From Diabrotica undecimpunctata (Eukaryota; Arthropoda; Insecta; Coleoptera; Chrysomelidae), in the NCBI RefSeq assembly GCF_040954645.1, contig NC_092806.1:115116458-115180457 (forward strand): 64,000 nucleotides of DNA. The letters are read 5' to 3'. The translations under genes and the position numbers were made by a program. Shown here in pieces: positions 46,011 through 55,927 of the stretch (positions are counted from its first letter, which is position 1; the number at the start of each line of letters is the position of its first letter). The notes under the pieces were generated by a model, which was not told the DNA's origin, ran no database searches, and saw only the letters and a program-made list of their open reading frames with translations.

Positions 46011-46600
46011 GATTTCGTAATGATTAGATTTCCAGTGTCCTTGGCCTTAGAAACTCAACATATATCTACTTTAACACTGATAAGTTCTTGTTCCAAGAAA
46101 TGCAGCGTGCCTGGTTTTAACAATCCTCAGACAATCCTGGTTGTTCACATCCATCTGCTAGGTCATCCATTTCACATTAGTCGAACTGAATTCGACATGG
46201 CGCCGATTGTGTGCCAGATCACATAACACTGTACTAATTTCATTGATTTTCGTTTGACTTCTTGATTGTTACAATCGATTAATTCAATACGTAGTTGTCG
46301 CCTGTAAGTGTCCAGCACTGAATCTAAGAAAAAATTTTTCCTCTATAGCTGCAAACCAGTATGACTTAGCTGTTTCCTAAATTATAGGCTATGCTTATGC
46401 TTTTCCTATACTACTGTAGCATTTTAAAGTATATTTTTCTAAGACATAACCATTACGCTTACCAATATCGCCGCTGCTTGGTCGGGGACTAATATATTCC
46501 GAGCTAATCTTTATATCTGAAGGCTGTCCACTATGCGCCAGCTGTGACCCTGCGGACAGTCTGCAGTTCAGCCTCAGCAGAAGAATATTTATATCGTCGG
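46011..46600. other. No gene recognised
   Basis: Possible further decayed LINE endonuclease sequence on the minus strand, not firmly readable. Confidence 0.4.
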
Positions 46601-46639
46601 TTAATTATAAAATTGAAAATAGAGAATGAAATCGAAAAT

Positions 46640-46915
46640 AATACGCCGAATAAGACCAAAACTTAAAAAGTTTTGAATATTGAAAAATGAAAAATATTCA
46701 CAATATCTTCGGACTAAAATATTTGACCAATGTATTTTACCAGTGCTAACATACGCAGTACAAGAATGGACGCTGAGGAAAAAAACATGGAAAAATATCT
46801 AAAACAGAAAGGGCCATGGAGAGGCAGATCCTCCACGTAAAATTAAAAGACAAGAAGAATAATGATTAGATAAGGTGCAGAACTAAATACTCCAGACGTC
46901 AGAGACGAAAATTCC
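46640..46915 (+). pseudogene. LINE RT C-terminal fragment
   Basis: 'TKIFDQCILPVLTYAVQEWTL' split by decay (KIFDQC, LPVLTYA, EWTL) and MERQILHVKLKDKKN-like blocks match the family at 18.95-19.37 kb. Stops and shifts throughout. Confidence 0.55.
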
Positions 46916-46920
46916 ACCGA

Positions 46921-48283
46921 ACCTCTAAAAATCATACGAACAAGCTGAATTTTGCTAAGAATGTTAATTTTTGAACCCCAAAAAAGATGCAAAAAAGTTT
47001 ACCACTTTTATCCCTGGGCTTCTCCCCTTGCAGGGGGTAAAAACGCAAAAAAATCGATTTACCAAGAATCTGTACACCGCATTGTAGAGAAAAATGTTTT
47101 AAATAAAAAATTTAGCTGAGATAATTTTAAACAAAAATGTTTATAAGCATTTTTTGTGTAGAATGAACCGTTTTCTTAGAAACAACGATTGAAGCGGCAT
47201 TTGATGTTGCATGTCAGTTACGCGCGAAATCAATGTTTAATAAAATTTGTATCAGCTCGGCGGTAAAAATTCGATATCTTTTGATTCAAGTGACCTTTCG
47301 ACCAAAATCAAAATACATTTTAAAGGTAAAGAGTTCACCTTTCGTATGCAGTGTTTGTATTTTGCCGCAAATAAACTTAGATTTTATACAGGTGTTAAAT
47401 AAATAAACGTGACGTATTTTTGCTATTTTTTATGATTCTCACGAGATCAATAAAATATTCCCTTTCATTGATTAGCCAATATCAAGTTTCGATTACTAGA
47501 GCCTAATCTTAAAAACTTAGCAATGAAATTTTAACAACAAACGATCTAAAATATTTAAAACTTTTTTTTCAATTATACAAAACAAAACTTCTGCAAAAAA
47601 CTGCACCCAAAACCGTCTTCTGAAATTTATTTCCCGTGACGTGTGATTGTTTTTAATGTAAAACGTTAAGTTCTGCGTTTTTTATTCATATTTCAAATGC
47701 CTCATATTTGTTACCCCAACTCAAAATTGAAATTTCATGTCATAGGTTTTAAAGATTGATCTCTAAAAATGACAATTTTACTACAACTAGTCAATAAAAG
47801 TGATCAATTTTATTGATATCACGAGAACCATAAAAAATGGTAAAAATTGCGCCACGTTTATTTATGTATACATAACACGTGTATAAAATCTGAGTTTATT
47901 TGCGGCAAAATACAAAAACTGTATACGAAAGGTGAACTTTTACTTTTAAAACGCATCTTGATTTTTGTCGATAGGTCACTTGAATCAAAATATATCAAAT
48001 TTTTACCCTCGAGCTGATATAAATTTTATTGAACATTTATTTCGGGCGCGTAACTGACATGCAAAATCGACGGTCGCTTCAAGCGTTGGTTCTAAGAGAA
48101 CGGTTAAAACATTTTTTTCTACGGTGTACAGATTCTTGGAAAATCGATTTTTTTGCTTTTTTACCCCCCTACGGAGGGGGTTTTAGGGGAAAGCCCGGGA
48201 GTAAAGGTGATAAACCGTTTTTTTGGGGTCCCAAAATTAATATTCTCTGCAAAATTCAGCTTGTTCGTATGAATTTTAGGGGT
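46921..48283. mobile_element. Foldback element, ~0.5-kb inverted arms
   Basis: Arms at about 46921-47465 and 47810-48283 are inverted copies sharing 'catacgaacaagctgaattt', 'tttgccgcaaataaac', 'cgaaaggtgaac' and many other blocks, around a ~345-bp AT-rich centre. No coding capacity. The arms have diverged noticeably, so this is an old non-autonomous fold-back or MITE-type element. Confidence 0.8.
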
Positions 48284-48498
48284 CAACTCTCCGACGACTG
48301 GACTAAAAGTAAAATATACTATACAAACAATATTTATACTTAAATGCAAATTTGTGGGCCACAGCACAAGATAGAAATATGGTAGATAAAATTGACAAAT
48401 CATTCACTGGATAGCATGAGAATATAAAAAGATGGGCAGATGAGTCAAAACCAAAAAAAAATTGGGACGTTTTCCAACGTATAATGAAATATTTTATT

Positions 48499-48960
48499 TT
48501 ATGAACATGAAAAATATATCGCATTAGCTATAATATTAAGAAACAAATCACAATAAAATGTAACGTAACACAATAAAAACAATGGAAATATTTTCAAGAA
48601 TCCTAGTTCAGTTTGAATGAACATAACAATGATAATGAAGCTTATTATTACAGAAAATATTAATAGCCCTAACTTACCAATAATTGCAGTAAAATAAAGA
48701 AACAACGTGTCAGGTTTATGTTTGATTTCTTGCACACATTTTAACTCATCAACACATTGTTCATACTTTTCCTTATTAGTTAGGAGCTCCCTAACTTCGT
48801 TGCTGTTTTCCATTATTATTTTATCTACACTAAATAAAAATAAAATCATAGTATTATCTTTATATTCAAAGTTTTTTAGAACGTTAAGTTTTAACAAATA
48901 AGATAAAAGAATTGAATTGACTTTGCATTTTGACGTGTTATTGATAACTGGAAGATTCAT
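48499..48960 (-). CDS. Uncharacterised membrane-protein frame (153 aa)
   Basis: ATG-initiated frame with a weak hydrophobic N-terminal stretch, a charged middle 'SNEVRELLTNKEKYEQCVDE' that could form a short helix, and two strong hydrophobic segments ('LGLLIFSVIISFIIIVMFI' and 'IFPLFLLCYVTFYCDLFL'). I do not recognise the family; a chemoreceptor-like exon is conceivable but no receptor signature is present. In AT-rich DNA a hydrophobic frame of this size can arise by chance. Confidence 0.3.
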   Translation of the reverse strand: MNLPVINNTSKCKVNSILLSYLLKLNVLKNFEYKDNTMILFLFSVDKIIMENSNEVRELLTNKEKYEQCVDELKCVQEIKHKPDTLFLYFTAIIGKLGLLIFSVIISFIIIVMFIQTELGFLKIFPLFLLCYVTFYCDLFLNIIANAIYFSCS

Positions 48961-49044
48961 TATTATGTAAATAATTACTTTAGACTAGACAAGTACCGTA
49001 TTCGTAATTCATATTAGAATTTAGCCAGAAGAAATATTCAGTCG

Positions 49045-49205
49045 AGAAGATTTGGACGAAAATGATATGTAAAAAAATCGTGGATAAAAGAAAGCGCGAA
49101 AAATTGACCATAAACAAATGAAATTGAATTGACTTTTGAGTTCTTGCGAAAATTTTGCAAAAAGTAAGAACACTACACAGAACTTGACAGAACGGCACAG
49201 AAACA
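49045..49205 (+). pseudogene. R2/R4-like LINE scrap
   Basis: Plus-strand frames read 'EDLDENDM', a KKAREIDHKQMKLN-like block and a LLSSCENFAKS-like block. The DNA ('aaaattgaccataaacaaatg') closely matches the RT end of the element at 2526-2765, so this is a second, smaller fragment of that family. Confidence 0.6.
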
Positions 49206-49340
49206 TCATTCTTATAGGCCAGTGGAAATAATAACGGGTCTGCCGTACCTAGACGGATGAGTACTAATAGACGAGAGGAAAACCTCCAAATAGTGCTTTG
49301 ATTTTCGATAAACCCATAACTCGCTGGCAACCGGGCAAAT

Positions 49341-49558
49341 TTGGTAAAATTTGTTTAGCAGTAAATGGTTGGCTTCAATTAGTACCGAATATAAACATCC
49401 TGGGTTAACCGATAATTGTATAAAAGGCCCGGTTTCAGGTAACAATGGTTTACCTGAGGTACAAGGTCTTAACAATGGGCCAAGTCAGATAAATTTAATA
49501 ATATTTACAACCGCACTAATTGAAGTCGACCATTTTCTGCTAAACAAACTTTACCAAA
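49341..49558. repeat. Inverted repeat of ~45-bp arms
   Basis: 'tttgtttagcagtaaatgg' with 'cttcaattagt' is repeated in inverse at 49513-49558. A MITE-like hairpin with a ~130-bp interior. Confidence 0.6.
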
Positions 49559-49559
49559 A

Positions 49560-50430
49560 TGTTCGTAATAAAAGTCTGTACAACTTATAATTTTTTTTTT
49601 GGAAAGAAACATGCAAATAAATAATTGCAATTACTTAATTTTGATTACAAACAAACTGGAGACTTTTTAAAACAATCGTATGCTACTCGTCGGATATTTT
49701 TATCTAATTAAAACTTGTGTAAAAATTTTTTAAATTTTTTAACCCATTATGTATTCAGATTTAATATGTAAAGAAGTTTTTTGAAAAATTTCGGATTTTT
49801 CTGTCAAAAAATTATAGCAATTTTTATCACACGCGCGAGTAGCGCACAAGCTCATTTTATTAAAAGTAGCTGTAATACGCGCAAGGAAAATGATTTAATA
49901 TTCGTCAGAAACTTAACACGTTAACAGTTGACTAAATTTATTTATAATTACGGTAGTTTGACAATTGTTCGTCAATAATATTTGATAAGAGTGATAAGAA
50001 CAAAATTTTAATATTAATTATTTTCAGCAAATAAAGTTGTTGAAGTAATTTTTAAAATAGTTTACTTAATCAGTTAGTCTAGGGGCCAGCTAAGGATCAT
50101 CGTGGTCTTTTTAATTCAGGTTTTTTTTGTTTATTAACCGATTTTAATGTAGCATATCTCATTTTATGTGTTTTTTTAAAATTGTCTGTTGACGTCAAAT
50201 CTCTAGTAAAGTTTTAAATTAGCAAAATAATAAGTTTGATGCTTTGATTGATTATTTAAAAATAGTTCCACTAAAAACTTAATAAATCCCTAGATGGGAG
50301 TCTTTTTGTAATATCTAATACTACATATTTAAACTGTCAAACCCGTCTGTACAGTTATGTCGAGTAAAAACCTAAGTTAATTGGCCTATATTAAGATCTT
50401 GAAAAATGAAGATAACGTGTACAATATTGT
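49560..50430. other. No gene recognised
   Basis: AT-rich; nothing supported. Confidence 0.5.
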
Positions 50431-50744
50431 ATACAGTGTGTCAATTTTAAAACTTACAATGGGCTATATCTCATGAACAAAAGCTGATATCGAAAAAAGC
50501 TTGAAACCGTTTATAGGATAGTAAGGCGGGACTAAAATGACATGAAAAAGGACTTACCACCCCTAGGCCCCACCCACCAAAATCAAAAAATTGCAAACCC
50601 CTACTTATGATTCATCATTGAAAAGACTATAAAAAATGTTATCCAATGGTATAAATAATAATTATACAGGGTGAAGCCATAATTGTGAAACTTTGACTTA
50701 AACGGAAAATTTAATGAGGTTTTTGTTGAAGTACAAATTTGTAC

Positions 50745-51055
50745 AAAATGTCAATTAAGTAAATGTTTAAAATGGGTTCCGTTGTTTTGTAAAGGTTTAC
50801 CCGTGTCAGGTTTGAGGAGTCGTCGACCAATAAGAGTTCGTCAGTTACAACCTAAACAAGTTTTGCACCGCCTACAGTGGGCTTAACAACACATACATAT
50901 CCTTCAACAGTTTTGGAATTTTGTGCTTTTTTAAAACGAGACCAGAATCTGTTTAAATAGTGATAGCCGGCGAATTCGTATTTGGCGAGAGCCAAATTTG
51001 TAAAAAATGTCAATTAAGTAAATGTTCAAAGTGGGTTCCGTTGTTTTGTAAACAA
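50745..51055. repeat. 60-bp direct repeat within the mariner-like element
   Basis: 'aaatttgta', 'aaaatgtcaattaagtaaatg' shortened, and 'gggttccgttgttttgtaaa' recur at 50745-50805 and 50990-51052, duplicating the transposase C-terminal YKTTEPxLNIYLIDIxYKF coding block around ~185 bp of unrelated sequence. Confidence 0.65.
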
Positions 51056-52380
51056 TAAACAGTCTATTTTCAAATTCTGCACGAACTTTGGCAAATGTTG
51101 TTTCAGTAATAGTGTGACATGCTTGCGTAATTTTTTCTCGTAATTCCCCAAGTGACGCAAGTTGAGTTTTATAAACAACTGACTTGAGGTAACCCCATAG
51201 AAAAAAGTCAGGTGGCGTTAAGTCTGGTAACCTCGTTGGCCACTCAATAGGACCTCTCCTTCCAATCCATTTGTTCGGATAATTAGTATCCAACTAGTGC
51301 CAAACTGGAGCTGCATAGTGAGGAGGTACCCCATCTTGTTGGAAGTGCAGCAAATCTTCGTCTAGAGCTAGGTTGCCTTGATCGGTCCCTTTGGTTCTCT
51401 AATTCATACACAATTAAAGGTTCGATGGTGTTTTTCAACATAAATGTCGCCACTTAAATTGCCTGGTATGAACAAGAGGCCATATGTTGTAATGCCTTCT
51501 TCTTCAATGCATTGTACATCTATTATTATTATCATGCACAATCACTTGTGGCGTTGGTTGCCGGGACTTTGTTGTGGATAGGGCTTTGTTTCAGAAGAAG
51601 AATTGACAGTTGACAGACGGAGAAGAATTGACAGTTGATATTAGATAAGGAAAGAAGAATTCACAGTTGACAAATGGTTTAGGTCTTGGCTAAGGTTCAT
51701 GCTCGGCCGATAATGCAGATTCAACGCTTACCAACAGTGACGTCAGAGTAGTTCAAATGTCCCGTCCTGTCTCGCCCAAGTGCCGCATCCTCTGCTTTGG
51801 GCAGAAATATTAACATTCCCTAATATTCCTGCCCAAACATTAAGTTTTTCAGGATATTGATTGTGACCTCCTCTGAATCGATACGGTTTCGCATCACTCC
51901 AGTGCCGATAGTTTTGTTTATTAACATTACCATTTAGCATAAAAGTACATTCTTCAGTGAAACAAATATTTTTTAAAATTCTCGGTACAACGCGAATTCT
52001 TTCAGTCATGAGGTCACAAAACTCAATTCGTCGGTCTGGATCATCATCGCCTAGTTCTTGAAGAATTTGTGTTGTACAAGTGAAACTTATGTAATTTCAA
52101 CACCTTTCGAACCGACTCATTTGAAAGTCCTGTCATTGCAGATAGGGTTCTTGACGTGTTGATGCCGTAGGCTCTATTGCAAAATTTCCAAGGACCTCAA
52201 ATTGGGATGCTTCATTTAGTAATCTTGGGGGATCCCTTTTTTTATTTTGCACTGATCCCGTTTCTCTAAACTTTTCATATGAAAATGATCTCCCCGCGTT
52301 TAGGTATACTGTACACCGTCGTGACAACTGCAGCTGAATGACAGTACGGATCGTACAAATGATGAAAATTAATGACATTT
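50940..52380 (-). pseudogene. Mariner-like (IS630/Tc1 superfamily) transposase, broken
   Basis: The minus strand gives, in order: 'GRSFSYEKFRETGSVQNKK' and 'LNEASQFEVLGNFAIEPT' (N-terminal helix-turn-helix region); 'NICFTEECTFMLNGNVNKQN' with 'GHNQYPEKLNVWAGILGN' (first catalytic block, E where D is usual); and 'WIGRRGPIEWPTRLPDLTPP' with 'DFFLWGYLKSVVYKT' (third block, DD-D style), then 'ELREKITQACHTITETTFAK'. Frameshifts, a ~230-bp foreign segment near 51.5-51.74 kb and a partial C-terminal duplication disrupt it. Confidence 0.8.
51510..51740. other. Foreign segment with three 20-bp direct repeats
   Basis: Between transposase blocks; contains 'agaagaattgacagttga' at 51596, 51621 and (one change) 51653. 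Confidence 0.5.
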
Positions 52381-52814
52381 AAAATTCTCAAATAAACCAA
52401 AAAACATTGAATCTGACAGAACCCAAAAAACAGATGTTTTCAACTTGTTTTGCAAAAACGGAAAATTAAGTTCTTATTTAACAAAAAAAAATGGAATTAA
52501 CAGCCTGTATAATTATTAAATAATAATTATACAGGGTCATCAACAAAATCAACAAAAACCTCATGAAATTTTCCATTTAAGCAAAGTTTCACAATTATTG
52601 CTTCTTATTGGATAGCATTTTTTATAGTCTTTTCAATGATGTATCACAAGTAGGGGTTTGCAATTTAAACTATTTTGATTGTGGTGGGTGGGGCCTAGAA
52701 GGTTGATGGGGATGAGTTCTCTTTCATGTCATTTTAGATAGTTTCAAGCATTTTTCGATATCAGCTTTTGTTCGTGAGATATAGTCCATTGTAAGTTTTA
52801 ACATTGACACACTG

Positions 52815-53610
52815 AGTCACAGAGCGCGCTATAAAATTATCGATATCTTGGCCAAAAATAAACCAAAGTGCATTTTCACCAAGCGCGCAAAATGTTTGCA
52901 AACGTTTATTTTTATTTATTTAATATTTGTATGTAGATGTTTGTAAATGTTTTTTGGTGAAAACGCACCTTACTACGACCATTTTCCCAAGCTGAAAATG
53001 TTCCTTTTGAGTTTTTTTTTTATCATTACTGTTAATTCAAGTATAAATGTTTATTGCTCAAATTTGCTTAAAAATCTACAAATTTTTCAAGAAAATTACA
53101 AAGTCAAACGGATATAACTTTAATATAAATAAAGTTAAATTACCTAATTTAACAAATTTTGTCTAAAAGTCTATTAATTAAGCTTAAAAATGAGATGTAA
53201 AGCTCATTTTCATGCGAAGAATGCCAAGTTGCGATCGAAAAAGCTTCGAAAAATACTTATTTTGCAACCATGTTGCACTAATTTTATAATACATATTATA
53301 TACTTTTTGTAGAATTGTAATTAATTGAGTAGTTTTATAGAAAAAAAAAAATTCCAAAAATTACTAATTATTTTTTTATTCAACATAAAATTGCAAATAA
53401 TTCGAAAAGGAAGCGTTTTTCGAAAAATTTCCAAGAGGGAAAAAGTATTTACTTCAATGAGATACAAATAAAAAAAAATTTATACAAAGCGATTCGGGAA
53501 ATTCTTTTTTTGTTGTCAGTTATTTGTTAATAACAATTTCCGGCCCACTTGGAAAAATAAAAAAATACATTTGAACTTAAAAAAATATATAGTTAGAATC
53601 GAATAAAAAA
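52815..53610. other. No gene recognised
   Basis: AT-rich; nothing supported. Confidence 0.5.
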
Positions 53611-53845
53611 GGTCGGTCAGATAGCCAAGCGGGCTAGGCGGCTGATTCTCATTCGCTTCACTGTCGAATGGTTCGGTGTGTGAAAAATAAAAAAGGCTAA
53701 CGCAGCAGTTTAAAATTTTAGATGAATCTGCGGCTTAGACTAGAATACGCTGGTGTCTAATCGGCCTATGGTGGAGCAGTACGGCAAGAGATAAGGGCTT
53801 GCGGCTTGGTGATACTCCTCCATAGGTCCCTACCGGAAGGGCGCG

Positions 53846-53897
<52 letters not shown>
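53611..53897 (+). mobile_element. tRNA-derived SINE with (TA)n tail
   Basis: The head has a pol III A box (TAGCCAAGCGG, 53622-53632) and a B-box-like GGTTCGGTGTG (53670-53680) at normal spacing. A ~165-bp non-tRNA body follows, ending GGGCGCGCCTTA, then a (TA)n tail from 53849. The tail is interrupted by the gypsy element and resumes at 62349. Pol III-transcribed, non-coding, mobilised by a partner LINE (established for SINEs generally; partner unknown). Confidence 0.7.
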
Positions 53898-53901
<4 letters not shown>

Positions 53902-55321
53902 ATGATGTGTTTTTTGTTTGAATGATGAGCAATGAGTATTTTTAATAATATAGGGTTTTTATCGCGGTTCTCAAAGAATTAGCTTGTAAGTACTTTTTTA
54001 AATTATCTTTATTATAACTATTATGATATACACATATATATATATCTAACCTAGCCAATGTAAATTTAAAATAAACTATCTTTAAATTGATATTCTTATA
54101 AAACTAATTAAATTCTATAGACAATCTAAAATTTAAACAAAACTATCTTCAAAATTGAAATTGTTATGACACTAACTAAATTATATTAACAAAATTTTGT
54201 ACCTTTCTTTCACTGAATGCCTAAATGAACTGTTTTCTACTATATAGATTCTAATCACCACTGAATGTCTTCGTACTTCAGTTATCCTTGTTTTTTGTGA
54301 AATTACTTTTTCCAATTATCAGCTTCTACCAATTTAAGATATAGTTTTCTTCACCAGCATTTATACACCACCAACCAAACCAGCAAACAGCATTTATATT
54401 TATTCTTCTTTTCAATATACCAATATCCAATTATTATAAGTTGATTTATATTAATCTCCAACCATAATATAATTTAATTTCTTCCAATATACTTTTTTTT
54501 AATCTTCAATAATTATTTGTGTATGATTATAAATGTGCATTAAATTATATGCATAATTTTTAATCTTCATTTAACTCACTATATTAAACAATTGGACTAT
54601 TTGTACTTGATTCACTGACTCCAACTAACTTTCATATTTCTTACTAAACTTTTCTGACTGATTTCTTGAAAATTCTGAACAATTTACTTCACTAACTAAC
54701 TTTCATAATAAACTGGCCTGACTTCTGACTAAAAACTGCCATCTTGAATCCAAATCACGGGTATTTATATCTTTTTGGATATTCCAGAACCATCTGGTAA
54801 GAAATCATGTTCCAATTTGTTCTATTTCTTCGATATCGATGTTCTCGAAAAAAATATCTGTTCCATCCACCGACATAATCATTATTCCAGAATGTTCGAC
54901 CGTAAACAATGGTCACACTCTGCACTCTGGAGAATTCGTTAATGTTCCATTGATAATTTTGTTGACATTTAGGCTTTTCAGATCAGAATAAACATTCAAA
55001 TTAGTAACTAACACTCTAATTTAATAAAATACACAATTCAAACAATATATTATTATAACCCCACTTATATTCGTAAAAATTCTTAATATGACACTTGGAG
55101 TATGTATAGTTGGTTGCCTAGTCACATGGCTCACTTAAATCTATTTACAACATTAAAATACAACTTTTTACACTTATTATATGCTAATTTATTAAAAATG
55201 CCCTCACAAAAATATATTTTTATTAAATTCTCTAGTATATAACTTATTTAAAACAACCAAATATCTAATATTATGTAGTATATAACTTATAAATTATTTT
55301 CTATAAACCCTAATTGTCACA
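53898..55321 (-). repeat. 3' LTR of the gypsy element
   Basis: 1424 bp, direct copy of the other LTR; holds one extra TA unit near 54.04 kb. Confidence 0.92.
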
Positions 55322-55927
55322 ATACCCCAAAAATAATATTTAAAATAAATAATTTACTTATTATTTTTTTAAATATTAATTTTCTCATACCTTATTAAAT
55401 TTAATAAATTAATAATTCAATTTTTTTTTATTATTTAAAATGTGTTAAATACATCCCTGTTCGCTGTCTACGTCAAAACAGAGAACAACGGAGCACAGTT
55501 CGGCTATTCTATGGTCAAACTGTCATGTCAAATGGAGCAATGGATATTATACCAGAGAATAAAATATAACCTTAATTAAAAATATAATCTATATTGTGTT
55601 CTGTTTATTTATAGACAAAATCTAGGAATTATTTCCATTCAACAGGCTTTCATCCATATAAATTGGTAAGTTTTTTTTTTTACTTTATTATATTAGAAAG
55701 ACATTTTTATAGCAATTATAGTATCAATTTTGTGTCTAACCCCAAATTATGATTTTTAGGGTACAAATTAATTTCCATATATACAAAATTCAACAAGTAT
55801 GATGTCAAATTGATTCAAAATAATGAAATCTACCATCTACCATTTAACAAATCAAGTCTATTGAATAAAATGGATATATCAGTAAGTTATTAGTGTTATT
55901 ATATTTGTGTTAAAGGTATAGAAATCA
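55322..55927. other. Non-coding 3' region of the gypsy element
   Basis: About 600 bp between the pol stop and the 3' LTR, without a coding frame. A short GGGG run adjoins the LTR, but a clear polypurine tract is not obvious. Confidence 0.6.

Larger units (their letters stand above)
50434..52814 (-). mobile_element. Mariner-like DNA transposon with ~285-bp TIRs
   Basis: It begins CAGTGTGTCAAT and ends ATTGACACACTG. The inverted arms (about 50434-50733 and 52530-52814) share 'aaaacttacaatgg', 'ctatatctca', 'agctgatatcga', 'ccccacccacca' and 'aatgaggtttttgttga' (right arm inverted, with small differences). A TA precedes the left end; the right flank reads AG, so the TA duplication is degraded. 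The interior is a broken minus-strand transposase. Confidence 0.8.

Noticed and set aside
48029..48343. 104-residue plus-strand frame
   Set aside because: Lies wholly in the right arm of the foldback element; no motif.
53611..53690. Possible functional tRNA gene
   Set aside because: A and B boxes are present but the B box is degenerate, no cloverleaf with a proper anticodon arm was evident, and a SINE body follows.
55322..55927. Possible env gene between pol and 3' LTR
   Set aside because: No frame of useful length on the element's strand and no signal peptide or transmembrane pattern.
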